In this document: positions 25,632 through 35,076 of the stretch, one piece after another
How positions within the stretch are numbered: the first letter of the stretch is position 1
Layout: each line of letters opens with the position of its first letter
NCBI RefSeq assembly: GCF_050753365.1
Contig: NZ_JBLZFY010000005.1
Coordinates: 34,094-98,093, forward strand
DNA: 64,000 nucleotides
Direction of reading: 5' to 3'
Origin: Geminocystis sp050753365
GTDB taxonomy: Bacteria; Cyanobacteriota; Cyanobacteriia; Cyanobacteriales; Cyanobacteriaceae
Made by a program: the position numbers and the translations under genes
Notes under the pieces: model-generated
What the model was told of the DNA's origin: nothing
The model's input: the letters and a program-made list of their open reading frames with translations, nothing else
Database searches by the model: none

Positions 25632-27449
25632 ATGGCTTCCTTTAGGGATTTAATTAGATATTACGATCGATATAAACTAGCAGTTATTTTAAGTATAGGA
25701 GCATCGGGATTATTTGAATTAATAGATTTAATTGTACCCTATTTAATCGGTCAAATTTTAAACATAATTTCAGGACAATCCCTAGATAATTTTTTAGTCA
25801 AAATTGTTAACAATATCGGTAACTTAATAAGTATTGATACCAGTGAAAAAACTCTTTCTCTAAGTATTTTAATTACCATGATATTTATAATTACCGTAGT
25901 AAGAGCGCCGATTCAGCCTTGGGTTGGTTCGTGGTATCATTGGGAAATTACCTTAAAAGCAAGACGAGATTATTCACAAAAAGTTATTGAAAAAATCCTT
26001 ACATTACCCCTGAGTTTTTATGACGAAAATAACCCGGGTAGAATTGCAGGAAGGGTGGCAAGAGGTATCTCTAATCATACATGGACTTATCCCGAAATTG
26101 CGGGGCAATTATTACCTAAATTAATCAGAATATTAGGTATATTTTTTGTTATTCTTTTACTAGAAAAATGGATTGCTTTTGGCTTTATTATTTCCTTTAG
26201 TTTAATTCTCTTGTTTACCTTAATTAATCTGAAAAAATTAATTCAAAAAGAACAGTTATTAGATGTACATATCGAAAATACAGAAAGTCGAACCTCCGAA
26301 ATTATTACGAATATTAAAACCGTCAAGGCTTTTGCTACGGAATCTCAGGAATTATCGAGACAAAATAAACGTTTAAATCGAGAATATCAAGTAGTTATTA
26401 ATCGCATTCATTTGGGTTATGTAAAGTTAGCAACTTGGTCAAGAACTATGGTACAATTATCATTATTTCTTGTATTTTTATTCATCTTAATTCCTACCAT
26501 TAAACAAGAGGTTTCTTTAGGGCATTTTATTACGATTTATACCGTTGCTAGTATGGCTTATGCGGAATTAGAACCTATTAGTATGTTATCGGAAACCTTT
26601 GCCCGTCGCTATGCTTCTATGATTCGTTTCCATGAGTTTATGAATTTACCTATCGCTGAGGATGCGTCTAATTTAATTCCGCAAAATATTGCTGATATTA
26701 ACTATCAATTTACTGGTAAAATAGAGTTGAAAAATATTGCTTTTTCTTATCATCTCGATCGACCTGTTTTAAAGGATATAAATATCTTAATTAATCCCTA
26801 TGAAACTGTGGCTTTAGTGGGAAGATCAGGTTCAGGAAAATCAACTTTAGTTAAACTATTATTGAGGTATTTTGAACCCATAAAAGGGGAAATTTTATTA
26901 GATGGCATGAATATTCGTCATCTTGACGTTACGGGTTATCGTCGTCGTCTGGCTATTGTACATCAAGACGTGGATATGTTTAACGGTACAATCCTTGATA
27001 ATCTTATCTATGGTAACTCTCAAGCGACTATTGAAGAAGTAAAACAGGCTTGCGCCATCGCTAGAGTTGACGAATTTATCAATGAATTACCCGATCGATA
27101 TTATACCATCGTCGGAGAAAGGGGAGTAAGGCTATCAGGCGGACAAAAACAGCGTTTAGGCATCGCTAGGGCGTTGATTATGAATCCTGATATACTTATC
27201 TTTGATGAGGCTACTTCTAGCCTTGATTATGAGTCGGAGAGGGAAATTCAGTTGGCAATGAATTCTATTTTTGGCACTCGTACTACTATTATTATTGCGC
27301 ATCGGTTGAGTACGGTTCGATCGGCTGATAAAATTATAGTACTAGATCAAGGTTCGATCGCAGAAATAGGCAACCATGAAGAATTATTGCAACAACAAGG
27401 CATTTACCAAAGACTGCATTCCCTACAAGAAAGCGGAGAGTTATATTAG
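25632..27449 (+). CDS. ABC exporter (fused permease and ATPase)
   Basis: A 605-residue half-transporter of the MsbA/type IV exporter class. About six membrane helices lie in residues 1-320, then an ATPase domain: Walker A GRSGSGKST (about 393-401), Q-loop HQDVDM, signature LSGGQKQR, Walker B ILIFDEAT, H-loop AHRLS. Works as a dimer at the cytoplasmic membrane. The substrate (lipid, peptide or drug) is not readable. The stop is immediately followed by the left end of the dispersed MITE-like repeat. Confidence 0.93.
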   Translation: MASFRDLIRYYDRYKLAVILSIGASGLFELIDLIVPYLIGQILNIISGQSLDNFLVKIVNNIGNLISIDTSEKTLSLSILITMIFIITVVRAPIQPWVGSWYHWEITLKARRDYSQKVIEKILTLPLSFYDENNPGRIAGRVARGISNHTWTYPEIAGQLLPKLIRILGIFFVILLLEKWIAFGFIISFSLILLFTLINLKKLIQKEQLLDVHIENTESRTSEIITNIKTVKAFATESQELSRQNKRLNREYQVVINRIHLGYVKLATWSRTMVQLSLFLVFLFILIPTIKQEVSLGHFITIYTVASMAYAELEPISMLSETFARRYASMIRFHEFMNLPIAEDASNLIPQNIADINYQFTGKIELKNIAFSYHLDRPVLKDINILINPYETVALVGRSGSGKSTLVKLLLRYFEPIKGEILLDGMNIRHLDVTGYRRRLAIVHQDVDMFNGTILDNLIYGNSQATIEEVKQACAIARVDEFINELPDRYYTIVGERGVRLSGGQKQRLGIARALIMNPDILIFDEATSSLDYESEREIQLAMNSIFGTRTTIIIAHRLSTVRSADKIIVLDQGSIAEIGNHEELLQQQGIYQRLHSLQESGELY

Positions 27450-27480
27450 AATCTGCTGAAAAAGTATTGTGATGAGGAAA
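27450..27480 (+). repeat. Left-end fragment of the MITE-like repeat
   Basis: CTGCTGAAAAAGTATTGTG then ATGAGG matches the left end of the full element at 44430. It begins directly at the stop codon of the ABC exporter gene. Confidence 0.6.
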
Positions 27481-27612
27481 AGTAATAGGTAAAGTGGTGA
27501 TTTTAGGCTTTTATGTCATACTGGGATAATAAAACAATCTCAAAATCTTATGTTATCCTCAAAGGTAATAATTAAAATACATTATTAATATTTAACACAC
27601 GATCGAGCATTC

Positions 27613-29151
27613 ATGGGTAGTATTCATCATCATCGTTTAAAATCTATACTGTCTGTCATTGTTAGTATTTCTCTCCTGACAGGCTGTCAAAAAACCCCCT
27701 TAGAACAATTATCATGTAATATAGAATCTTTGCAAAGTATTGTCAATTCACAAAACATAGGTAGTAATTTAGATGTTTCCATCAATATCGATGGGAGTGA
27801 TTCCATGTTGGGATATGTCACAACTCCTAATAGTAATTATATGAAGACGATCGAACTGATTGCTAATAGTATTATTGAAAGAGATAATGTCAAAATAGAA
27901 TATAGACGCATCGGGGAATCTCAACCCTTAACCAAGACTCGTTTTCGTCAAGATGCTACATCTCCCATTTTTTACAATAGCAACGATGATACTTACAAAC
28001 CTATTACTAGCCCGATTCAATCAGTAATAACCTCTCCAGTAGAGGGGAGAGAAAAACTAACGATTATTGTCACGGATTTAGAGGGAGATGACGCTGGAAA
28101 AGTATTTGAGGCTTTGAGCAAAAATTATTTCGATCGAAATAAACAAGATTATACTGTAGGAGTTTGGGCGGTAAAAAGTCAATTTAACGGTACTGTTTTT
28201 AATCCTAATACTGGCAAAGCACAATTTTTGTATAATACTGAAGGCAAATCTTCTGAATTTTATCGTCCTTTTTATGTCCTTTTTATTGGACAATACGAAC
28301 AGATAGCAGGGTATTTTGATGAATTGAAAAAACTAGATTCTCAACTTGATGATTATAGTGAAATGTTTATTTTTCCTACTCAAAATATTGTCATGAAAAA
28401 TCCCATTAATTTAGGGAATCTTCAAGCCAGAGAAAATAATAGTCAATTACCAGAAAATAATCAACTCCTAAGAGTTTTTACCTTGAGCGATCGAGATGTT
28501 ATTGTGAATACAGAAGATGCAATTAATGAGCCTTATGAGTTATTTAGTATAAATAATATTGAACCAACATTAAACATTAATTATCAAGTACCTTTTCCTA
28601 GTATCAAAAATCTTAAAGGAGGTAATTACGCCTTATCTATAGACGAAAATAACTTAATAACAGAGACAAAACTTTATACTTTTAATCCTCAAAATCAAGT
28701 ACAACAATCCTCTATAGAAACATCAGAAAGTGAAGAAAAAGAAGACTCTGAAACTATCAATAATGAGGAGGAAAATAATCAAACTAATGAAACAGAAAAA
28801 CAATTATTTGCTATTAATTCTAGTGGTTCATTAAAACAAGGATTAACCATCAAAGACTTAAAATTAGATCAAGAAAATCAGACTTTACAATTTACTACGA
28901 ATATTAACGTTAATAATTTACCTAATCCACAAATTTATTTATTTGAAGTTGACTTAATTTTAGATGATTTAACAGGTAAAGATTGGTGGACAGAATGGAG
29001 TGCAGTTGGCGGAAATAATGACGGTTCAAAAACTCAAAATCTTTCTATTTTTATGAATAAATTAAAGAGTTTAAATCTGAAAACTTTAAGCCAAAATGAG
29101 AATGATCCTGTTATCGGACGTTTTTGTTTTGCAGTTCAAAAAGCCGAATAA
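27613..29151 (+). CDS. VWA-like lipoprotein of unknown function
   Basis: A 512-residue lipoprotein: signal peptide ending LLTGC at residues 21-25, a lipobox with Cys25. A VWA-type domain follows with the MIDAS-like DGSDSM (about 58-63) and VTDLEGDDAG at about 155. A Glu/Asn-rich linker (about 375-395) leads to a beta-rich C-terminal domain. It is probably anchored facing the periplasm. It is 35 bases upstream of a coiled-coil protein, likely co-transcribed. I do not recognise the family beyond the VWA-like core. Confidence 0.8.
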   Translation: MGSIHHHRLKSILSVIVSISLLTGCQKTPLEQLSCNIESLQSIVNSQNIGSNLDVSINIDGSDSMLGYVTTPNSNYMKTIELIANSIIERDNVKIEYRRIGESQPLTKTRFRQDATSPIFYNSNDDTYKPITSPIQSVITSPVEGREKLTIIVTDLEGDDAGKVFEALSKNYFDRNKQDYTVGVWAVKSQFNGTVFNPNTGKAQFLYNTEGKSSEFYRPFYVLFIGQYEQIAGYFDELKKLDSQLDDYSEMFIFPTQNIVMKNPINLGNLQARENNSQLPENNQLLRVFTLSDRDVIVNTEDAINEPYELFSINNIEPTLNINYQVPFPSIKNLKGGNYALSIDENNLITETKLYTFNPQNQVQQSSIETSESEEKEDSETINNEEENNQTNETEKQLFAINSSGSLKQGLTIKDLKLDQENQTLQFTTNINVNNLPNPQIYLFEVDLILDDLTGKDWWTEWSAVGGNNDGSKTQNLSIFMNKLKSLNLKTLSQNENDPVIGRFCFAVQKAE

Positions 29152-29186
29152 AATTTGATTAATTCTGATAATAAATAGATTAATTT

Positions 29187-30263
29187 ATGGAGAATAATGC
29201 TGAATTAGAGAAAATAATTTCTTATGTTCAAAAACTAGAAAAAAGATTAAAACAATTAGAATCAAAAGAAGCAATTACCGTTGAAAAATTTTTAGAAATT
29301 CAACAACCCAAACCCTTACAAATATCTGTAGATAAATTAATTGAGCTTTATAATGATATTCCTCATATTTTAACTGAATACGCTGTAGAAGTATCTTTAA
29401 ACGCCAAAAGTTATCGACAACAGCTTGATAAAACTATGATATTAGAGCAAGTTATCAGGGGAAATTATTGGGTTATTTTATTAGAAAATCTGGAAGAAAA
29501 AAACTATTATTTATTACCCCATGGCAATAAAAAGATAAAAATTTATAAACAAAAAAGTATTGATTATTTATTCACAATACAAGGCAAAAAAGATATTAAT
29601 AATGAAGAATTTTATTTAATCAAACCTTGTGGTTTAACTATTTTACCCAGTGGAAAAGAATGGTTAATCCAAGAAAAAGGAGAGTTATCTATAGAGAGAA
29701 ATTCCGTTACTCAACAAATAGCATCAGAGTTAGCAGAATTAAGTAAAAATCAAGAGAAAATTCCGACTATTTTAGAAGATTTTTTAAATGTTTTAACCAA
29801 GATAAATCAAGGCAATACTCAACTATCCCAAGAAATAAAATTATTAGATAATCGTCTTCAAAAATTAGAGCCAAGTTATATGAAGTTAATCAATTTATAC
29901 ACCGAAAATCCTGCTAAATTTGCTCAATTAGAGGGGGGATGTACAAAATTAAAATTTACCCAAGATACCATCAATCTATTTTTGCAAAATAGACCAGAAA
30001 CCATTACTATTACCTTAGAAGTTGATAACTTAGGACACTATTTATTAAAACATTTCGATCGAGAAGAGTACCTATTTCCTGATCCTAAAGTATTATTTGA
30101 TAAAATGGCATTAACCTTGGCTCATTATACGAAATTATTTATTGTTACTAATGAAATTCCCATCGCCATTATGGGTAAAGATATAGTTATTAATAAACCA
30201 GCCAAATTAAGGAAAAATGGCAATATATGGACACTGATAGAATCAGGAGAAATATGTTTTTAA
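29187..30263 (+). CDS. Coiled-coil protein with two copies of a C-terminal-type domain
   Basis: A 358-residue soluble protein. An N-terminal coiled coil (about 1-35), then a beta-rich domain (about 88-165) ending PSGKEWLIQEKGELSI, a second helical stretch (about 170-235), and a related beta domain (about 275-358) ending KNGNIWTLIESGEICF. The shared pattern is YLL...YLFP...I.KP..L...G..W.L.E.GEL.F. It may be the cytosolic partner of the VWA lipoprotein. Function unknown. Confidence 0.78.
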   Translation: MENNAELEKIISYVQKLEKRLKQLESKEAITVEKFLEIQQPKPLQISVDKLIELYNDIPHILTEYAVEVSLNAKSYRQQLDKTMILEQVIRGNYWVILLENLEEKNYYLLPHGNKKIKIYKQKSIDYLFTIQGKKDINNEEFYLIKPCGLTILPSGKEWLIQEKGELSIERNSVTQQIASELAELSKNQEKIPTILEDFLNVLTKINQGNTQLSQEIKLLDNRLQKLEPSYMKLINLYTENPAKFAQLEGGCTKLKFTQDTINLFLQNRPETITITLEVDNLGHYLLKHFDREEYLFPDPKVLFDKMALTLAHYTKLFIVTNEIPIAIMGKDIVINKPAKLRKNGNIWTLIESGEICF

Positions 30264-30272
30264 TCTTTATAG

Positions 30273-30298
30273 GTTGGGTTAGAGAAGCGTAACCCAAC
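30273..30298 (+). terminator. Hairpin after the VWA lipoprotein operon
   Basis: A perfect 9-bp stem GTTGGGTTA / TAACCCAAC with an 8-base loop, 9 bases after the stop. There is no strong T-tract. The TTGGGTT palindrome is of a type scattered through cyanobacterial intergenic DNA. Confidence 0.55.
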
Positions 30299-30309
30299 AA
30301 AAATGACAA

Positions 30310-30407
30310 TATTTAGGGTTTGCTGAATAAATCAGAAGTCTATTAAAATCAAGGGTTTAGATAAACTACATTACTAAAAAAGTGTGCAGTTTTAGCAATT
30401 TTTACTC
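30310..30407 (+). repeat. Right-end fragment of the MITE-like repeat
   Basis: It begins AGGGTTTGCTGAATAAATC and continues through AGTGTGCAGTTTT. This is the reverse complement of the right part of the full element (about 44570-44663). The left part is missing and an ATTGC...CAT repeat copy follows at 30423. Confidence 0.75.
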
Positions 30408-30422
30408 AAAAAATGAGGATTA

Positions 30423-30448
30423 GATTGCTTCGTTTCCTCACCATGACA
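30423..30448. repeat. Dispersed ATTGCTTCG repeat copy
   Basis: GATTGCTTCG..CCTCACCATGACA, one unit with two changes from the copies at 8965-9049. It ends 4 bases before the stop of the pentapeptide-repeat gene. Confidence 0.75.
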
Positions 30449-30451
30449 AGA

Positions 30452-31153
30452 TTAAACAACGGCAAATTCTAAGAATTTAGCAGTATTAGGGAAAAATTGA
30501 TTGTCGCTACTGATTTTTTGCTGATAGCCAATGAAAAGATGATTACACACAACTAAATCAAACTTAGTTTGGTTATTAATTTGCCAGTTTTCGATCGTGG
30601 CATCGGTTAAAGTGGCTTTACTAAAATTAGTATTGTAAGCCTTAGCTAAAGTCAAATCAACTTGATTTAAAGCAGTTTCTCTTAAATCAGCATTTTCGAG
30701 GTTTGCCTCCATAAAACTTGCCCCCCGAAAAATGCCACGAGAAAGGTTAGCATAGGTTAAATTAGCAGTAATAAAGAAAGAATCTGAGCAATTAGCTTCT
30801 TGAAAATTAGCACTTAATAAACAAGCTCTGCTAAAATCGCAACCAGTAAAATAAGCACCATAAAAGTTAGCATCCTGTAAATTAGCTAAACTTAAATTAG
30901 CATCTCTGGAGAAACTTCTAGCAAAATTAGCGTTAGACAAATCAGCTTTCGACAAGTTAGTTTCAATAAGGGTGGCTTGACTAAAATTAACTCTTATTAA
31001 CATAGACCCTTTGAGATTATAATGACTTAAATTCAATCCACTTAGATCGGCATTTCTTAAATCTGGTGTAATCTGAGGGTTTTCTTTTCTCCAAGTATTC
31101 CACTCTGTCGCTGATAAAGAAGTGATTTTGTCTAAATGTGTTTGATTTGCCAT
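30452..31153 (-). CDS. Pentapeptide-repeat protein
   Basis: A 233-residue protein. After a short helical N-terminus (LSATEWNTWRKENPQITPDL) it is a nearly uninterrupted pentapeptide solenoid from about residue 32 to 195 with the A(N/D)(L/F)xx pattern (LRNADLSGLNLSHYNLKGSM and on). No signal peptide or membrane helix, so probably cytosolic. The role of such proteins in cyanobacteria is mostly unknown. The gene stands alone. Confidence 0.88.
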   Translation of the reverse strand: MANQTHLDKITSLSATEWNTWRKENPQITPDLRNADLSGLNLSHYNLKGSMLIRVNFSQATLIETNLSKADLSNANFARSFSRDANLSLANLQDANFYGAYFTGCDFSRACLLSANFQEANCSDSFFITANLTYANLSRGIFRGASFMEANLENADLRETALNQVDLTLAKAYNTNFSKATLTDATIENWQINNQTKFDLVVCNHLFIGYQQKISSDNQFFPNTAKFLEFAVV

Positions 31154-31356
31154 TTTTTTTAATCCTTGTAAACTATCTTTTGTTCTACATCTCTTATTAA
31201 GACAAAGAAATGTGAAGATGTTGTGGAGGTTAAAAATTTTTGTTCTTCGACTTTGAGTATGATAAATTATTAGGCATCTTCTGAAATACAGGCAAGATGC
31301 GTAAAAGGATAATTTTTACCAGAAGTCTATTGATATTGATAAAAGTGTATCCATCA

Positions 31357-32310
31357 TCACAATAAGGATAATTCTCCTGCTACCTCTAGTCGCCTATAGT
31401 CATCAATACGCAAAAATTTATCTCCTAAATTCTCGGCAACGGTAGGGGTAATCCATCCCATTTGTTTTAATACATGAATAGCTGTGGCATATTTAGCCCG
31501 TTTCGCACCATCGAGAATTTTAATGGCTAATCCCATGTTTTGCCCAATATTGCCAATACACTGGATACCTTCCGCACCAGATTTACTGACTAACATTCCA
31601 TCGGTTAAGTTCATTAATTCGGTGTCGAATGCTCCTTCTCCTGCTACCATTGTAGGGTAATGAGTCATCGATCGAACTATTCTCTCTAAGTCAATACTAT
31701 TACCAGAGGCTAACTTAGCGTAAAGAGTCGCCATTTGCCCTAATTCTAAGGCGTATGTTGGCACTCCGCAATCATCCCTTGCCGTCATAATTTCTGCCCC
31801 TGGTATGGACAATAATTCGGCTATCTTATGTAAGATTAACTGTTGTACGGGGTTCGATCGATGAGTATAAGTATCTAAATCCCAATTTCGTTGTTGACAC
31901 ACTGCCAACATTCCTGCGTGTTTTCCTGAACAATTATGTTGTAAAGCGCTATCTTTTCCTTCTGGAATCGGGCATTTTAAGTAACTAGGCTCAATATCCG
32001 CCCTCCATAGTATATTAAATACTTGTCTTGCTTGTTCTATATTACCTTGATGAGAGCTACAAATAATCGCTAAATCTTTATCGGTTAAATCAAATCTCTG
32101 TATCACCCCCGTACTTGTCACCGCAAGGGCTTGAAAGGGTTTCATGGATGAGCGCATAAAAGTTACGGTTTCAGTATCTCCAGCTACAGCTAGAGTACGA
32201 CCTCGATCGTCAGCTACCACCACTTCTCCTTGATGGATAGATTCTACTATACCTTCTCGAAGGAGATGTACTTCTAAGCGTGGATAAGGAGGACGTTTTA
32301 ATCTGGTCAT
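31357..32310 (-). CDS. L-asparaginase II family protein
   Basis: A 317-residue protein of the L-asparaginase II (thermolabile, Rhizobium-type) family, distinct from the common bacterial type. Family segments: MRSSMKPFQALAV, ICSSHQG, LQHNCSGKHAGML, TARDDCGVPTYAL and GAEGIQCIG. These supply Ser, Lys and Cys residues of the active site. Predicted to hydrolyse asparagine to aspartate and ammonia. The ATG is single and clear. It is alone on its strand. Confidence 0.92.
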   Translation of the reverse strand: MTRLKRPPYPRLEVHLLREGIVESIHQGEVVVADDRGRTLAVAGDTETVTFMRSSMKPFQALAVTSTGVIQRFDLTDKDLAIICSSHQGNIEQARQVFNILWRADIEPSYLKCPIPEGKDSALQHNCSGKHAGMLAVCQQRNWDLDTYTHRSNPVQQLILHKIAELLSIPGAEIMTARDDCGVPTYALELGQMATLYAKLASGNSIDLERIVRSMTHYPTMVAGEGAFDTELMNLTDGMLVSKSGAEGIQCIGNIGQNMGLAIKILDGAKRAKYATAIHVLKQMGWITPTVAENLGDKFLRIDDYRRLEVAGELSLL

Positions 32311-32390
32311 ATAAATAGTACGATCGAGTTATTGATTTGATAATAATTTTCTATGGTATCTTATGAATTGTCAATCAGACAATAACGAGG

Positions 32391-32432
32391 AAATTAAGAA
32401 TTAAGAATTAAGAATTAAGAATTAAGAATTAA
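32391..32432. repeat. Heptamer repeat (AATTAAG)n
   Basis: About six units of AATTAAG between the CGLD27 stop and the asparaginase start; the reverse complement of the unit at 38006-38164. Confidence 0.9.
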
Positions 32433-32446
32433 TTTTGCCTTCAACC

Positions 32447-32947
32447 TTAATTCGTTAACCATAGACTGAAGCCTCCCATAATTATTAACCCCAACAGAAA
32501 GATTAAACTTTTTTGCAATCTTTTAAGTAATGGTTGTACCTGATATTGAAAGATTAATTGATCACGGCGATAAAATTCAAGGGGTTTTTCCCACACCTGC
32601 CCGTCATACCAACTAGACTCCTCATATACTATCTTAGTTTTTCTCAGTCGATCGGCGATATATTTCCACCCTAGATATAAACGCACTAAGGCAAATCCGA
32701 CAAATAAAGATGAACCTAATAGACTACAAATAAGAAAAGGTAAAAAAGTTTCTTGAGGTGAAAAACTTGCGCCCGAAATAGGTGCGCAAATCAATAAACT
32801 TAAACTCCCTACCCATGTTAATTTACCTGCAAATTCCCATTTAGAAAGTGTCGCCCAACGAAAAAACCACGATTGGGCTAACTCTTGATATTCATTTATC
32901 GGTTGTTGCTCTAATGGCACAGGACAAATTACAGTAGATTGATTCAT
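32447..32947 (-). CDS. CGLD27 (DUF1230) membrane protein
   Basis: A 166-residue protein conserved in cyanobacteria and photosynthetic eukaryotes. The N-terminal CPVPLEQQPINEYQELAQSWFFRW is the family signature. About three membrane helices follow (47-65, 72-95, 145-164). In plants CGLD27 has been linked to growth under iron limitation; its biochemical role is unclear. It follows rsfS on the same strand after 86 bases. Confidence 0.9.
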   Translation of the reverse strand: MNQSTVICPVPLEQQPINEYQELAQSWFFRWATLSKWEFAGKLTWVGSLSLLICAPISGASFSPQETFLPFLICSLLGSSLFVGFALVRLYLGWKYIADRLRKTKIVYEESSWYDGQVWEKPLEFYRRDQLIFQYQVQPLLKRLQKSLIFLLGLIIMGGFSLWLTN

Positions 32948-33033
32948 AATGAATGAGGAATGAGGAATTAAGATTAGGAGAATTTTTTGGTGGGGTTGGG
33001 TTTAATGTATTAAACCCCTACATTTATTATTCA

Positions 33034-33453
33034 TTATGCACTTTGAAATAGGGTTTTTTCGGCACTTCCCCAAAAAGCCTCTAAATCATAGAATTGTCGT
33101 GCTTCGGGGAGAAAAATATGGGCGATTACGTCTCCATAGTCATGGAGTATCCAATTACCTTCGTTTTTGCCTTCTATTCTTACAGGATTACGATCAAACT
33201 TTTCATATACTTTATCTTCGATCGAAAGGGAAATTGCCCTTAATTGAGGTTGGGAAAATCCCGTCATAATCACAAAATAGTCCGCTAAATAGGACATCTT
33301 TTCGACATTCAATAAGACTATATTATCAGCTTTTCGATCGTCTCCTGCGGAGGCAATTACTAAAGCTAACTCTTTACTACTAATATCTATGGGTGATGAG
33401 TTGATTTCTTGTTCGGGGGTATAATTGTCAAGTTGTAAATGTGATTTAGTCAT
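33034..33453 (-). CDS. rsfS: Ribosomal silencing factor RsfS
   Basis: A 139-residue protein of the RsfS/Iojap/DUF143 family. Core: KADNIVLLNVEKMSYLADYFVIMTGFSQPQLRAI, then EGKNEGNWILHDYGDVIAHIFLPEARQFYDLEAFWG. RsfS binds ribosomal protein L14 on the large subunit and blocks subunit joining under nutrient stress. Length is normal. A stem-loop (about 32998-33017) lies between it and the CGLD27 gene. Confidence 0.95.
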   Translation of the reverse strand: MTKSHLQLDNYTPEQEINSSPIDISSKELALVIASAGDDRKADNIVLLNVEKMSYLADYFVIMTGFSQPQLRAISLSIEDKVYEKFDRNPVRIEGKNEGNWILHDYGDVIAHIFLPEARQFYDLEAFWGSAEKTLFQSA

Positions 33454-33769
33454 TCAAATTCGGTTAATCTCTTTTCTCTGATTATATAACAATCCTATTG
33501 GAGTTGTTTGATCTATCTCAAAATTTACGAGCCTCCTAAGCTAAGACATATTTGCTGTTTTTATTAATTCTTGAATATAACTTTTCCCTCTTCCCTCTTC
33601 CCTTTTCTCTACCCTCATCAAAATACTTTTTATCCAACCCCCATTTAAAAATGCTATATTGAAATTCGACAAAAAATAATGAAAATCTTAGAATCAAAGT
33701 TTATTTGTGTTAAGTTCGATCGTCAAAGGCGATAGTTCGTGATCAAAATTGTTATTTAATCTAATTTTT
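33454..33769. other. Intergenic region with a MITE-like fragment
   Basis: The 316-base gap between rsfS and the phosphoesterase gene. About 33583-33650, read on the minus strand, gives AAAAAGTATTTTGATGAGGG followed by a purine-rich GAAGAGGGAAGAGGG run, matching the left part of the full element at 44430. No gene or other element is seen. Confidence 0.55.
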
Positions 33770-34753
33770 ATGCTCAAATGTCTGATTAAATTGATTGTTA
33801 AAGGAATGCAATTAATAATATTATTTATGTTAATGATAGTTTTAAGTATTTTAGGTTTTTTTCTCTACATTTATCAAATAGAACCTCAATGGATAGAAAT
33901 TAATAATATTGAAATTAAATTACCAAATTTAGATAGTGAATTTGTGGGTTGGAAAATAGTCCAAATTAGCGATATTCACATTAACGATTGGATGACAGAA
34001 AAAAGATTAAATAATATCGTTAAATTAGTTAATGAACAATCTCCAGATATAGTAGTTTTAACAGGAGATTATTTTTCTCAAAACATTACAGACGTTCAGA
34101 GATTTGACGGCACTGATATATCTTATCGAAGACAAAAATCCTTGTCTTTAGTAAAAAGAATCTTGAATAAATTAGGCTTAACTAATGCAGAAGTAGAGTC
34201 TCATTCTTTTGAAAAAGATCAGATTATTTTAACTAAAACATTAAAAAAATTAAATCCTAAATATAAAAGTATTTCTGTTTTAGGAAATCATGATTATGCC
34301 ACCGAAGTAACTTTAGTTGAACAAGCCTTAAAAGATAGTAATATTGTTAATTTAAAAAATGATATTTATACTTTTCAAAAAAATAATGCTAACTTAACTA
34401 TTGCAGGAGTTGATAGCGTTACTTATGGTAAAAATAAACTAAAACCAGTATTAAATAAATTACCCGAAACAGGGGTTAATATTCTTTTAGTACATGAACC
34501 AGATTTTGCTCGAAGAAGTTCAAAAGTCGATCGATTTCAGTTACAATTATCAGGACATTCCCACGGAGGGCAAGTCAGAATTCCTTTTTTTGGTGCGCCT
34601 TTATTACCTCCTAATGGTCGTATTTATGTAAATGGTTTGTATGAAGTGCAAAATATGTTTCAATATACTAATCGAGGAGTCGGTATGGCTTACCCTTATA
34701 TTCGCTTTAATTGTCGCCCAGAAATAACTGTTTTTACCTTGAAAAAAGTTTAG
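33770..34753 (+). CDS. Membrane-anchored metallophosphoesterase (YkuE-like)
   Basis: About 327 residues from the ATG at 33770; an in-frame TTG at 33749 is less likely. N-terminal membrane helix (about 12-36), then a calcineurin-like domain: QISDIHIND, VLTGDYF, VLGNHDYA, VHEPDF and SGHSHGGQVR, which provide the two-metal ligands. Similar proteins act on phospholipids or UDP-diacylglucosamine in the membrane. The substrate here is unknown. The ATG follows a weak ribosome site. Confidence 0.92.
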   Translation: MLKCLIKLIVKGMQLIILFMLMIVLSILGFFLYIYQIEPQWIEINNIEIKLPNLDSEFVGWKIVQISDIHINDWMTEKRLNNIVKLVNEQSPDIVVLTGDYFSQNITDVQRFDGTDISYRRQKSLSLVKRILNKLGLTNAEVESHSFEKDQIILTKTLKKLNPKYKSISVLGNHDYATEVTLVEQALKDSNIVNLKNDIYTFQKNNANLTIAGVDSVTYGKNKLKPVLNKLPETGVNILLVHEPDFARRSSKVDRFQLQLSGHSHGGQVRIPFFGAPLLPPNGRIYVNGLYEVQNMFQYTNRGVGMAYPYIRFNCRPEITVFTLKKV

Positions 34754-34829
34754 TGGAATTTACCTCATAATAATGTTATTCTCTTATTCAAATGATAAGA
34801 TTTTCTTACTTCATTATTATAATAAATGC

Positions 34830-34835
34830 TATAAT
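34830..34835 (+). promoter_or_regulatory. Extended -10 box of the AbrB/PIN locus
   Basis: TGCTATAAT: a perfect TATAAT preceded by TG at the extended -10 position, 19 bases before the ATG at 34855. The -35 region is weak. An AAAGAAG ribosome site follows at about 34843. This supports the ATG at 34855 over an upstream start. Confidence 0.65.
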
Positions 34836-34854
34836 CACAGAAAAAGAAGTAAAA

Positions 34855-35076
34855 ATGTTAGCTAAATTAACTACAAAAAATCAGCTTACACTACCAAAAC
34901 GAATAACCCAAGAAATAGGGTTTGTGGAATATTTTGATGTCAAAGTAGAAAATGGACAAATAATTTTGACTCCCGTTAAAATTCACCGTGCTGATGAAGT
35001 AAGAGCTAAATTAGCAGAATTAGATATAACGGAAGAAGATATTACCAATGCCATTTCATGGGTAAGACAACTATGA
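34855..35076 (+). CDS. AbrB-type antitoxin
   Basis: 73 residues from the ATG at 34855 (MLAKLTTKNQLTLPKRITQEIG), a swapped-hairpin AbrB/MazE-like DNA-binding domain. The longer frame from 34792 crosses the promoter and is rejected. The C-terminal half (VRAKLAELDITEEDITNAISWVRQL) is the toxin-binding type. Its stop overlaps the PIN toxin start as ATGA. The antitoxin is intact, but the partner toxin is frameshifted. Confidence 0.88.
   Translation: MLAKLTTKNQLTLPKRITQEIGFVEYFDVKVENGQIILTPVKIHRADEVRAKLAELDITEEDITNAISWVRQL

Noticed and set aside
27613..30263. Assignment of the VWA lipoprotein operon to a known phage-defence system
   Set aside because: VWA-like domains occur in some such systems, but no ATPase, nuclease or other defence signature is adjacent.
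34792..34854. Upstream extension of the AbrB antitoxin (MIRFSYFIII...)
   Set aside because: It crosses the TGCTATAAT promoter, and the family begins at MLAKLTTKNQ.
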